The notes: generated from the letters alone by a model not told the origin. 21,059 nucleotides of DNA from Clostridia bacterium (GCA_900767195.1 CAAFYG010000092.1:1-21059), one strand, 5' to 3'. Counted from the stretch's first letter, positions 7,936 through 15,500 are shown. A program made the numbers and translations.

Positions 7936-9312
7936 ATGAGCGAACTTGCATACAAAAGAACAAACGTATACGAAGTAGCGGACAAAAAGACGATGAAAGC
8001 CATCTTCTCGTACGCGGAAGAGTACAAAAAATTCATCGACGCGGCGAAAACGGAGCGCGAAGCTTGCGCGTTTGTGGCGGCTGAAGCGGAAAAACACGGG
8101 TTCAGACCTTTTCAATTCGGCGAAAAGCTGAAAAAAGGAGACAAGGTGTACTATAACAACCGCGGCAAGAATATTTATCTGATCCGCATCGGCTCGGACG
8201 ACGTGAAAACAAGCGGAATCCGCATTGTGGCTTCGCATATCGATAGTCCGCGCATCGATTTCAAACAGGTGCCGCTTTACGAATCGGACGGCATCGTGCT
8301 TGGAAAAACGCACTACTACGGCGGCATTAAAAAGTATCAGTGGACGACGATTCCCCTTGCTTTGCACGGCGCGGTGGTGCTTGGCGACGGCAGCAAAGTG
8401 GAAGTGAAGATCGGCGAAGATGAGGGCGATCCCGTATTCTATATCAGCGATCTTTTGCCGCACCTTTCGCAGAAGCAGAATACGAAAACGCTTGCCGAAG
8501 CTTTTTCGGGAGAAGATCTCAATATCTGGCTTGGCAATATTCCGTATACGGCGGCGAAAGAAGACGGCGACAAGACCGTGAAAGAAAATCTTTTGCATAT
8601 TTTAAACGAGAAGTACGGCATTAAGGAAGAAGATTTCCTTTCGGCCGAGCTTTCGCTTGTGCCTGCATATAAAGCGCGCGACATCGGCTTCGATCGTGCG
8701 TTGATCGGTGCTTACGGGCATGACGACAGAGTGTGTTCGTATCCGGCGTTTTCGGCGCTCTTCGATACGGAAACCGACGGAAAGACCGTGATGGTGGTGC
8801 TTGCCGATAAAGAAGAAATCGGCAGCGAAGGCACTACGGGCATGCAATGTGCGATATTCACCGATCTGATCGACGCGATTGCCGCTTCGTTCGATACCAC
8901 TTCGGCGGTGATCCGCGCTCATTCGAAATGCCTTTCCGCCGACGTGAACGCGGCTTACGATCCGAACTTTAAAGACGTAAACGAGCCGATGAATTCTACT
9001 TACGTTTCCTGCGGTGCGGGACTTACCAAATTTACGGGCGCGCGCGGTAAGAGCGGCTCGAATGACGCTTCTGCGGAATTTATGGCGGAAATCCGCAAAG
9101 TATTCAACGACGAGGGCGTGATCTGGCAGACGGGCGAGCTTGGCAAGGTAGATCAGGGCGGCGGCGGCACCGTGGCGAAATTCATTGCAAAAATGAATAT
9201 CGATACCGTGGATATCGGCGTGGCGGTGGTTTCGATGCATGCGCCTTACGAAGTAATTTCCAAAGCCGACGTTTACGAAATGTACCTTGCCTGCAAGGCG
9301 TTTATGAAATAA
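7936..9312 (+). CDS. M18 family aminopeptidase (aminopeptidase I / aspartyl aminopeptidase type)
   Basis: This 458-aa dinuclear zinc aminopeptidase should remove N-terminal residues from cytoplasmic peptides. Metal and catalytic motifs of the M18/MH clan appear in order: SHIDSPR (His101), GAYGHDDRVC, the DKEEIGSEGTTG block, SADVNAAYDP and, near the end, VSMHAPYEV. The family forms large tetrahedral dodecamers. GGAGG (7919-7923) lies 12 bases before the ATG. The 109-base gap after the SUF-like pair includes a possible TATAAA (7896-7901) without a clear -35, so the gene may be transcribed separately. A strong hairpin lies downstream. Confidence 0.93.
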   Translation: MSELAYKRTNVYEVADKKTMKAIFSYAEEYKKFIDAAKTEREACAFVAAEAEKHGFRPFQFGEKLKKGDKVYYNNRGKNIYLIRIGSDDVKTSGIRIVASHIDSPRIDFKQVPLYESDGIVLGKTHYYGGIKKYQWTTIPLALHGAVVLGDGSKVEVKIGEDEGDPVFYISDLLPHLSQKQNTKTLAEAFSGEDLNIWLGNIPYTAAKEDGDKTVKENLLHILNEKYGIKEEDFLSAELSLVPAYKARDIGFDRALIGAYGHDDRVCSYPAFSALFDTETDGKTVMVVLADKEEIGSEGTTGMQCAIFTDLIDAIAASFDTTSAVIRAHSKCLSADVNAAYDPNFKDVNEPMNSTYVSCGAGLTKFTGARGKSGSNDASAEFMAEIRKVFNDEGVIWQTGELGKVDQGGGGTVAKFIAKMNIDTVDIGVAVVSMHAPYEVISKADVYEMYLACKAFMK

Positions 9313-9347
9313 GCTTGATTTCAGGCGGATATAGCGCCGAAATAGCA

Positions 9348-9383
9348 TTCGCCCTTCTCCCGTGAAAAACGGAGAAGGGCGAA
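9348..9383 (+). terminator. Strong hairpin after the M18 gene
   Basis: TTCGCCCTTCTCC (9348-9360) pairs perfectly with GGAGAAGGGCGAA (9371-9383), a 13-bp stem with a 10-base loop. The position fits the end of the M18 transcript. There is no T-run on either strand, so it may act as a 3' stabiliser or a factor-dependent terminator rather than a classic intrinsic one. Confidence 0.6.
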
Positions 9384-9415
9384 AATCTTATGAACAATTG
9401 AAAAAAACTTATAAG

Positions 9416-9452
9416 TACTATGTTACACATAATTATTGTGTCACGCATAGTA
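9416..9452. promoter_or_regulatory. 37-bp operator-like palindrome, copy 1 (distal to dinB)
   Basis: A 37-bp inverted repeat begins TACTATG and ends CATAGTA. It is built from two 13-bp boxes, TATGTTACACATA (9419-9431) and TGTGTCACGCATA (9437-9449), each itself close to a palindrome, with centres 18 bp apart around an ATAATTAT core. It matches copy 2 at 27 of 37 positions. Confidence 0.6.
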
Positions 9453-9509
9453 ATAAAAACGGCAAAAAAGACGAAAAAACGTTGGAATTTCGGTAAATTT
9501 CATGCAATT

Positions 9510-9546
9510 TACTATGTCAGGCATAATTATTATGCGTGACATAATA
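9510..9546. promoter_or_regulatory. 37-bp operator-like palindrome, copy 2 (proximal to dinB)
   Basis: Boxes TATGTCAGGCATA (9513-9525) and TATGCGTGACATA (9531-9543) form a near-perfect palindrome, with 16 of 18 symmetric pairs matching. It lies about 31 bases before the chosen dinB start, overlapping the expected promoter. Its start is 94 bp from that of copy 1. I could not pick out a convincing -35/-10 pair. The sequence does not resemble the Gram-positive LexA box, so another regulator is implied. Confidence 0.65.
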
Positions 9547-9577
9547 ATATTAAAGCGATTTGAATATGGGTAGAAAA

Positions 9578-10795
9578 ATGAAAGAGAGAGTAATTTTGTA
9601 TTCTGATCTGAATAATTTTTTTGCTTCCGTGGAAACGGCTTTGCACCCGGAGTACAAAGGAAAGCCGTTGATCGTTTGCGGTGATCCCGAAAAGCGGCTT
9701 GGGGTGGTGTTTGCAAAAAACGAAGAAGCGAAAAGCTACGGAATCCGCACGGCGGAAACGGTGTATTCGGCTTTGAAAAAATGTCCGCATGCGCTGCGTG
9801 TGTCCACGCATTTTTCGGAATATAACCGATATTCGAAAGCGGTGCGCGAAATTTATGCGCGGTATACCGACGTGATTGAATCGCTATCTATCGACGAATG
9901 CGCATTAGACGTAACGGCGAGCGTGAAACTTTTCGGCGGCGGTGAAAAAATAGCGGAAGAGATCCGCGCGGCGGTGAAAAACGAACTCGGCGTTACGGTG
10001 TCGATCGGCGTTTCTTTCAATAAAATTTACGCAAAATTGGCGTCCGAGCTTAAAAAGCCGGATGCGGTGACGGTGATCACGCCTGAAAATTATAAGCAGA
10101 AAGTGTATCCGCTTCCCGTTTCCGCGCTCTTATATGTAGGGAAAAGTACGGAAGAAACGCTTTATAAACATGGCATACGAACGATAGGAGAACTTGCAGA
10201 CGCTGATTTAATGTTATTGACGCGTCTTTTCGGAAGGCGCGGCGAAATTTTGAAAATCAATGCGAGCGGAAGAAACGACGAAAAAGTGAGAATGGAAGCG
10301 GAAGTGATCAAGTCGATCGGGAATTCGATGACTTTGCCTTACGACGTGAGTGATTTCGAGCAAATTAAAAGAATTTTTTACGTGCTTGCCGAAAGCGTGG
10401 TTTCGCGCCTGCGGGAAGCCGGCGAGGGAAAGTGCGACACCGTGCATATTACGGTGAAAGACGAATTTTTGCGGGAAATCACGCGGCAGAAAAAAATATT
10501 GCCCACCGCGCTTTGCGAGGATGTGGCGCGAACGGCATGCGAGATTTACAGCGAAAATTTTTCGCGGGAGCATAAGGCGCACATGCTCGGATTGGCTGTT
10601 TCGGGATTTGATCGGAATGTGGAGCAGTTGGCATTGGATACTTCGGGCGAACGCGAAAAATACGAAAAAAACCTGCGCGCGCAGGACGCCGTGGCGGCAA
10701 TCAGGAAAAAGTACGGCTATGATAAAGTGCAGCGGGGCATTATTTTAGAGGACTCCGGGCTTTTAAACGTGGATATCGAACACAGAAAAGATTAA
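9578..10795 (+). CDS. dinB: Y-family DNA polymerase IV
   Basis: This 405-aa translesion polymerase inserts nucleotides opposite damaged bases, at low fidelity. The first catalytic Asp10 sits in YSDLNNFFASVE; the other acidic pair is in SIDE (104-107). A thumb HhH region (GKSTEETLYKHGIRTIGELADAD) and a C-terminal little-finger domain (about 240-355) follow. The ATG at 9578 matches the usual family N-terminus; in-frame ATG at 9566 and TTG at 9560 are also possible. No start has a good Shine-Dalgarno. Two large palindromes precede the gene, implying tight control. The gene is convergent with pepV and shares its terminator. Confidence 0.93.
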   Translation: MKERVILYSDLNNFFASVETALHPEYKGKPLIVCGDPEKRLGVVFAKNEEAKSYGIRTAETVYSALKKCPHALRVSTHFSEYNRYSKAVREIYARYTDVIESLSIDECALDVTASVKLFGGGEKIAEEIRAAVKNELGVTVSIGVSFNKIYAKLASELKKPDAVTVITPENYKQKVYPLPVSALLYVGKSTEETLYKHGIRTIGELADADLMLLTRLFGRRGEILKINASGRNDEKVRMEAEVIKSIGNSMTLPYDVSDFEQIKRIFYVLAESVVSRLREAGEGKCDTVHITVKDEFLREITRQKKILPTALCEDVARTACEIYSENFSREHKAHMLGLAVSGFDRNVEQLALDTSGEREKYEKNLRAQDAVAAIRKKYGYDKVQRGIILEDSGLLNVDIEHRKD

Positions 10796-10827
10796 AATTT
10801 TTTGAAAACGGAAGATAAACCTTAAAA

Positions 10828-10872
10828 ACTTTAAGGATAACGAAAAAGCACTTTAAAGATAACGAAAAAAGC
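10828..10872. repeat. 22/23-bp tandem duplication after dinB
   Basis: The segment at 10828-10849 is repeated directly at 10850-10872 with one substitution (AAGG to AAAG) and one extra A in the A-run. The second copy overlaps the 5' arm of the shared terminator. It looks like a recent slippage or duplication event. Confidence 0.7.
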
Positions 10873-10894
10873 GTCGGAAAACCCCGGCGCTTTT
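10867..10894. terminator. Bidirectional terminator between dinB and pepV
   Basis: AAAAGCGTCGG (10867-10877) pairs with CCGGCGCTTTT (10884-10894), 11 bp with one T-G pair and a 6-base loop. TTTT ends the + strand stem. On the - strand the stem runs into six T residues, so it should serve both convergent genes. Confidence 0.8.
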
Positions 10895-10958
10895 AAAATG
10901 ATTTGTTTCGTAAAGTTGCTTGTACGGCGCAAAAACTATCGTATCTGCCTGCCGCGTG

Positions 10959-12362
10959 TTATTTCGTTAATTCTTTGATGCATTCGTAATAGATTTCGCA
11001 CATCAGGCGAATGCGATCGAATGTAACGTATTCGTTGGGCTGGTGGATCGTGGATTCTTCGTCTTCCATTTCCGGGCCGAAGCCGCAGCCGCATTTCAAT
11101 GCGCGCGCATACGTGCCGCCGCCGATGGCGATGGCTTTTTCGTTGCGCCCCGTGTGGCGGTTGTATACGTTCATCAGCGTAGAAATCAGCTTGCCCTGCG
11201 GATCGTTGTAGAGCGGTTTCTGATAGTGCAGAAACTCGAATTTCACGCCGGTTTTTTCAAACGCTTCGCGCACTTCTTCTACTGTGTGTGTGGCGGGGAA
11301 GCGGATATCCGTAGTGATTGCAAGCGCGCCGTTTTCAATTGTCGCTACGTCGGGCGACATCGTTAAAAGTCCCGTTTCGTCCCGCATTTCGCGCAGGTGA
11401 TTTTCGTCAAGACATAAAACTTCGTAGGCGCGTTTACAACCCGCGTCGAACATAGAAGCAAATTCAAGCAGACCTTCGAGGGCATTCACGCCTTTTTCGG
11501 GAGTAGAGCCGTGCGCCGATTTTCCGTTGAAAACGATCGTGCGCGTGGCTTCGTCGTAATTCCACGTTGCGCCGTTTTTCGCCGTGTGCAAGTCGCGTTT
11601 TTCTTCCGTGCCGTTTAGTTTTTTATCGGAAGAAACCTGCTTTTCGGCTGCTTTTTTATAAAGATCCACATATTTTGCGGAAGTGTCCGTCAGCACGGCT
11701 GTTGCGCCGGCACATACCATATTTGCCGCTGTTCCCGCATGCAGAGAAACGAAAGAATCTTTTTGTAAAGGGTAGAAACTCTTGCAATGCACGATGCCTT
11801 TTTCGGCATAAATCGCAGGGAAAGACGCGTCCGGCGAGAAACCTTCTTCGGGCATTTTTGCCACTTTTTCGTAGTGTTTCAGGCACGCCCAACCCGTTTC
11901 TTCGTTGCAGCCGACGATAAATTTGATTTTCCTTTTCGGCATGAACCCTTCGTCTTTCAGGGCTTTCATCGCGTAAAGGGTTGCGATGGCCGGACCTTTA
12001 TCGTCCATCGTGCCGCGCCCCCAGATTTTCATGCCGCCGATACCGCCGTCGGAAACTTCGTCGTCAATTTCGCCGCCGAACGGGGGATGAGACCAACCGT
12101 CGCCTGCGGGGACTACATCGAGATGCGCGAGAATAGCAATCGGCTCTCCTTCGCCGAAGATCACTTCGCCTACGTAGTTATCGTAGTTATGCGTTTCAAA
12201 TCCCATGTTTGAAGCGAGGGTTAAAAAGTATGCTAAACAGTCCGCCGTTTCTTTGCCGAAAGGGCAACCCGGCACGGCAGGTTTTAAAGAGGAATCGAAT
12301 TTTACCGCTTCCGCGATAGAAGAAACGACGTCGTTAAAATATTGTTCTGTAGGATGAGCCAT
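10959..12362 (-). CDS. pepV: Dipeptidase PepV (M20 family zinc peptidase)
   Basis: This 467-aa M20 enzyme cleaves dipeptides and related small peptides in the cytoplasm. Metal-binding motifs are in order: LAHLDVVP, GRGTMDDKGP (bridging Asp), GCNEETGW (Glu-Glu), and near the C-terminus GPEMEDEESTIHQPNEYV (His ligand). The length fits PepV/Sapep proteins, which have a lid insertion in the middle. GGAGG on the - strand (12373-12377) lies 10 bases before the ATG, and a good promoter is upstream. The end faces dinB across a shared terminator. Confidence 0.93.
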   Translation of the reverse strand: MAHPTEQYFNDVVSSIAEAVKFDSSLKPAVPGCPFGKETADCLAYFLTLASNMGFETHNYDNYVGEVIFGEGEPIAILAHLDVVPAGDGWSHPPFGGEIDDEVSDGGIGGMKIWGRGTMDDKGPAIATLYAMKALKDEGFMPKRKIKFIVGCNEETGWACLKHYEKVAKMPEEGFSPDASFPAIYAEKGIVHCKSFYPLQKDSFVSLHAGTAANMVCAGATAVLTDTSAKYVDLYKKAAEKQVSSDKKLNGTEEKRDLHTAKNGATWNYDEATRTIVFNGKSAHGSTPEKGVNALEGLLEFASMFDAGCKRAYEVLCLDENHLREMRDETGLLTMSPDVATIENGALAITTDIRFPATHTVEEVREAFEKTGVKFEFLHYQKPLYNDPQGKLISTLMNVYNRHTGRNEKAIAIGGGTYARALKCGCGFGPEMEDEESTIHQPNEYVTFDRIRLMCEIYYECIKELTK

Positions 12363-12417
12363 AGTAATTTTGCCTCCGTAAATTCAATGTGAATTTTTAT
12401 TGGATTTTCTATTGTTA

Positions 12418-12446
12418 ATTATACACCGATTTTGTATGTAAGTAAA
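12418..12446 (-). promoter_or_regulatory. pepV promoter
   Basis: On the - strand, TTTACT (12446-12441) and exact TATAAT (12423-12418) are 17 bp apart, about 55 bases before the pepV start. The adjoining stretch 12447-12570 is AT-rich and I recognise nothing in it. Confidence 0.7.
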
Positions 12447-12574
12447 CGGAAAAACGGATAAATACAGAAAAATTTCAAAAAATTATAAACGACAAATCGC
12501 TTTCTTGCTTTTTACGTGAGCATTTTGCGGTTAGAAGATACAAGAAAACCGTCTGGGGGTAACAAAGAAAAGGA

Positions 12575-12640
12575 GGCTACCCATTATTTGAGTAGCCGAT
12601 CTCTCACACTACCGTGCGTACCGTTCGGTACACGGCGCTT
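12575..12640 (-). ncRNA. Group II intron domain V and domain VI-like hairpins (decayed element)
   Basis: On the - strand, CCGTGTACC (12635-12627) pairs with GGTACGCACGG (12622-12612) across the loop GAAC. A 2-base GC bulge on the 3' side is typical of domain V, and the upstream AGC/CGC bases resemble its catalytic triad. Then GGCTACTC (12597-12590) pairs with GGGTAGCC (12582-12575), an 8-bp stem in the position of domain VI. With no intron body, it cannot splice on its own. Confidence 0.65.
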
Positions 12641-12643
12641 CAA

Positions 12644-12721
12644 TCATATTGAGTGCATAGACTTGTACGTTTCGGATATGTCATAATATCCCCTGCGTGC
12701 AAGTCTTTCGTTTGTTATGGT
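12644..12721 (-). pseudogene. Group II intron reverse transcriptase/maturase, C-terminal 25 codons
   Basis: The frame ending at the TGA 12646-12644 reads TITNERLARRGYYDISETY and then KSMHSI. This resembles the C-terminal tail of group II intron maturases. The open frame continues upstream to 12922 only because it runs antisense through the IS30 sequence. The intron context just downstream supports the call. Confidence 0.6.
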
Positions 12722-12724
12722 GTG

Positions 12725-13111
12725 ATGTATATAGCAATAAAGATACCTAACAGAAAGGGAGAAACAATGGCAAATGCAATAATAAAAGTATTGTCTGTAT
12801 TGCCGAAAGGAGCGGTAAAAACAATCACCTGTGACCGCGGAAGCGAATTCGCCGGTTGGAGAAAGATAGAAAAAGAATTGCATTGTAATATGTATTTTGC
12901 AAATCCGTACTGCGCTTGGCAAAAAGGAACGAACGAAAACCTGAACGGATGATTGCGGGAGTTTTACCCTAAAGGGCGCAATCTTGAGAGGGTTTCCGAA
13001 AAAACGTTAAAAAAGAATCCGGCGTTAATTAACGCCAGACCCAAAAAAGTTCTTCATTACCAAAAAACTATAGATTTATTTAACTTTTTTCTTTCTAAGT
13101 GTTGCGCTTAG
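12725..13111 (+). pseudogene. IS30 family transposase, truncated with an internal stop
   Basis: The frame shows the C-terminal half of an IS30 DDE transposase. It begins around MYIAIKIPNRKGETM, has the second acidic residue in TCDRGSEF, and the third (Glu) in GTNENLNG. A TGA at 12950-12952 replaces the Leu expected next (one base from TTA). The same frame then continues with LREFYPKGRNLERVSEKTL and further family sequence to a TAG at 13109-13111. The N-terminal helix-turn-helix and first catalytic Asp are gone. The IS right end may lie around 13112-13130; no matching left end exists. Nothing recognisable lies between there and 13216. Confidence 0.85.
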
Positions 13112-13216
13112 TTTGACAATTCATTCACAATAAATATTTTACGGGGTTTTCTAAAAAATCGATAACGCTTCGTTGAGTGAAATTTTCGCCATAAAAGGAA
13201 AATACTAAACATTTTT

Positions 13217-14284
13217 TTATTCTGGTTTACCCGTGCTGTTTTTCACGATAAGATAGGCGAAAAGTTCGGCGCGTTGCGGTGGCAGCAGCGGATCTTCGAT
13301 ATGAGAATGCAAAACTTCAAAAAATTTTTCCGCAAGATTCATATAGCTATACGAAATGCTTGTTAATTTCGGACTGAGCATATTCGAAACGGGAAGGTTG
13401 TCAAAACCAACAACGCCGACTTCTTCGGGGATTTTTTTGCCGCATTTTTTTATAACTGCATACAAATTGACGGCGATTAAATCGTGATAGCAAAAAATCG
13501 CCACACGGTTTAATTCCGACGCGGTTTCGATGAAATCGAAAAGTTCGGCGGGAAGCATATTTTCCGCATATTTAAAGATATGCACTTTTTCTGCGGGGAT
13601 ATTTTCCTGTTGTAAAAACGCTGAAAAGCCGTGTCTGCGCGTTTCTTTTTCGGGATTGATGCCGAGATAGCAAAACGTATTATAGCCGCAGGAAAGCAGG
13701 TGTTTCGCCGCTTGTTCGCCCGCGGTAAAATTCGAAGTGGTGATATAATTTGCGTTTAAATTCGGGTTGATTGATCCGCATAAAACGTAAGGGATCGGAA
13801 GCCTGCGAAAAAACGCCTCGTTTGTAAAATAAGTACGCGAAAACGAAACGAAGCCGCGGCAATTGAGCTTGATAAAATCGCTCATAATCGAGAGTTCGTC
13901 GGCTTTATCGTTGTTGCTGCACGCGATAATCACGCGGTAGCCGTGCGCTTTGGCTACGCTTATAAACAATTTTAAAATATTAGACATAAATTCGTTGGCA
14001 ATTTCGCATACGTGAAAGCCGACGAATTTTTCTTCGCGTTTGGTTTCGGCAAACAGCGGTGCGTTCGGATCGGCTCTGCCGTTTAAAAGAAAATGTTTGT
14101 AGCCGAAGGTAACGATCGCGCCGTTTAATTCAAGCGTTTTCAAAATGCCGATCGCCGTTTTGTTGGAAACACCGTATTTATCGCAAAGCTCGCGCGTAGA
14201 TAAAAACCGTTCGCCCGATTTACCGAAAACGCCGCTTTCGATATCCGAAATAATCTGATTAGAAATCGTTTCTGACTTTTTCAT
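13217..14284 (-). CDS. GntR/LacI hybrid transcriptional regulator (AraR-like layout)
   Basis: This 355-aa protein has a GntR-type winged helix-turn-helix at about residues 5-60 (recognition segment STRELCDKYGVSNKTAIGIL, 29-48). A LacI/GalR-type sugar-binding domain follows at about 86-350, with the typical VGVVGFDNLPVSNMLSPKLT near the end. This is the layout of B. subtilis AraR. It is divergent from the sugar operon starting at 14472 and is probably its repressor, relieved by a sugar or phosphosugar. The ATG is only 6 bases after a TACAAT -10 element and has no ribosome binding site, so the mRNA appears leaderless. Confidence 0.88.
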   Translation of the reverse strand: MKKSETISNQIISDIESGVFGKSGERFLSTRELCDKYGVSNKTAIGILKTLELNGAIVTFGYKHFLLNGRADPNAPLFAETKREEKFVGFHVCEIANEFMSNILKLFISVAKAHGYRVIIACSNNDKADELSIMSDFIKLNCRGFVSFSRTYFTNEAFFRRLPIPYVLCGSINPNLNANYITTSNFTAGEQAAKHLLSCGYNTFCYLGINPEKETRRHGFSAFLQQENIPAEKVHIFKYAENMLPAELFDFIETASELNRVAIFCYHDLIAVNLYAVIKKCGKKIPEEVGVVGFDNLPVSNMLSPKLTSISYSYMNLAEKFFEVLHSHIEDPLLPPQRAELFAYLIVKNSTGKPE

Positions 14285-14290
14285 ATTTCT

Positions 14291-14319
14291 ATTGTAACAG
14301 AAAGCCGCGAAAAAGTCAA
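14291..14319 (-). promoter_or_regulatory. Promoter of the regulator gene, leaderless geometry
   Basis: On the - strand TTGACT (14319-14314) and TACAAT (14296-14291) are 17 bp apart. Only AGAAAT separates the -10 from the ATG at 14284, so transcription should start at or very near the A of the start codon. Confidence 0.75.
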
Positions 14320-14401
14320 AAAAAAAGTTGCGCTAAAATACACCGATTTAAAAAATGATGTCAAAAAATTTTTAAAAACGCCCGGAAAATGCGAAAATTT
14401 A

Positions 14402-14419
14402 TGATATAATGTACGTGTA
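14402..14419 (+). promoter_or_regulatory. Extended -10 promoter of the sugar operon with possible operator
   Basis: TGATATAAT (14402-14410) is a perfect extended -10 element, without a recognisable -35. Directly on the predicted start site lies TGTACGTGTA (14410-14419), which shares the TGTACG half of the AraR operator. A repressor bound here would block transcription. The operator reading is speculative. Confidence 0.6.
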
Positions 14420-14471
14420 GCCGAAAGGAAAATAAGCGGCTTTGAAAAAGAAGAAAGAGAGGAAAAACCAA

Positions 14472-15500
14472 ATGGCAAAACACACGATGGTAAGCTACTA
14501 CGGAATGAATTACGTAGAACACGCGGAAAAAGATTTTATCGAGATGAAAGAACACGGCTGCGATACGGTGCTTCTCGCGCTCACGGAATTCGATCTCGAT
14601 TTCTGGTTTCCGAATATCAACGAGATCATCAAAACGGCGCACAAGGTAGGGCTTCGTTGCATAGCGGATACGTGGGGAATCGGAAAATATTTCGGGGGCG
14701 AGCAGGTATCGCTGTTTTTGCAGAATAATATACATCATCGTCAGGTATCGGCGTACACGGGCGAAGTATTGAACGCGGCGTGCTTCAATACGAACTCTTT
14801 CCGCGATTATTTCACGAATTTGTGCCTGAAACTTGCGAAGAACACGGAAATCGACGGCTTTTTCTGGGACGAGCCGCATTATGCGTATCCGAAATCGTAT
14901 GCGTCGATCACGGGCGGCGCGGGCGACGATTGGGCGTGCCGTTGCCCCGAGTGTATGAAGAAATTCGAGGCGTACTACGGCTACGAAATGCCGAAATTTA
15001 TGAACGACGACGTGAAGCAATTCCGTTGGCGCGAGGCACTCAAAACGCTTGCGGACTGCTCGAAAGCGTTGAAAGAGTACAACCCGAAATTAGAAATCAC
15101 CTGTTGCGTACACGCCACGATGAATACATATTACGTAACGGAGCTTCGCGGGTACGATAATTGGGATATGGTGGCGGCGTGTCCGTATTTCGACGTATTT
15201 TCCACAACGATTATTAACTGGACGTTGCCCGAAAGTTTCTTCCGCGATATTACGGAACGCACGGTGGCGATGGCGAAGAAGTACGGCAAAGAAAGCGAGC
15301 GTTGGCTGATGGGGTACAACAAACGCCCGGACGATTGGAAGCAGATCGATAAAACGGTAGATATGTACGAAGAACTCGGCGTGGATCGTCTGGCAACGTG
15401 GACGTATCGCGGCGGATACGGCACGGTGGTGGCGGCGAAAGACGCTTTGGAACTTTGGGATAATATCGGCAGAAACTATCGCCGCGTGCTGAAAAAATAA
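14472..15500 (+). CDS. TIM-barrel glycoside hydrolase-like protein (resembles GHL6/GH42 group)
   Basis: This 342-aa soluble protein has no signal peptide and no firm family assignment. After about four barrel repeats it shows IDGFFWDEPH (Asp/Glu at 133-134), a likely catalytic strand end. Then comes a CRCPEC cluster (Cys156, 158, 161) followed by KFEAYYG. A Cys-x-Cys-x2-Cys block before a Phe-rich helix is also seen in GH42 and the hypothetical glycosyl hydrolase 6 family, which supports a clan GH-A-like fold. The ATG at 14472 follows AGAGG by about 9 bases; an upstream TTG at 14442 is open but less likely. It is the first gene of an operon with a SIS isomerase and a PfkB kinase, so it may release the sugar they process. 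Confidence 0.7.
   Translation: MAKHTMVSYYGMNYVEHAEKDFIEMKEHGCDTVLLALTEFDLDFWFPNINEIIKTAHKVGLRCIADTWGIGKYFGGEQVSLFLQNNIHHRQVSAYTGEVLNAACFNTNSFRDYFTNLCLKLAKNTEIDGFFWDEPHYAYPKSYASITGGAGDDWACRCPECMKKFEAYYGYEMPKFMNDDVKQFRWREALKTLADCSKALKEYNPKLEITCCVHATMNTYYVTELRGYDNWDMVAACPYFDVFSTTIINWTLPESFFRDITERTVAMAKKYGKESERWLMGYNKRPDDWKQIDKTVDMYEELGVDRLATWTYRGGYGTVVAAKDALELWDNIGRNYRRVLKK

Larger units (their letters stand above)
12571..12721 (-). mobile_element. Group II intron 3' remnant
   Basis: Read on the - strand, the segment holds the last 25 codons of an intron-encoded maturase, then a domain V-type hairpin, then a domain VI-like hairpin. This order defines the 3' end of a bacterial group II intron. 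Everything upstream of the maturase C-terminus is missing: the IS30 remnant begins abruptly at about 12722. The outer boundary near 12571 is approximate, because the 3' splice site cannot be read with certainty. Confidence 0.72.

Noticed and set aside
9416..9546. LexA (SOS) boxes before dinB
   Set aside because: The palindromes do not contain the GAAC-N4-GTTC core of Gram-positive LexA sites.
9416..9546. CRISPR-like repeat pair
   Set aside because: Only two divergent, strongly palindromic copies with one AT-rich gap, no further units and no cas genes.
12722..12922. N-terminal extension of the maturase frame on the - strand
   Set aside because: This stretch is antisense to the IS30 transposase remnant; only the last 25 codons (12644-12721) look like maturase.
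12653..12952. Intact 99-aa small transposase gene
   Set aside because: The first 24 codons lie antisense to the intron tail, and the frame continues as IS30 sequence after the stop, so it is a fragment of a broken gene.
13113..13140. TTGACA after the IS30 remnant as an outward promoter
   Set aside because: There is no acceptable -10 at 16-18 bp, and no + strand gene follows until 14472.
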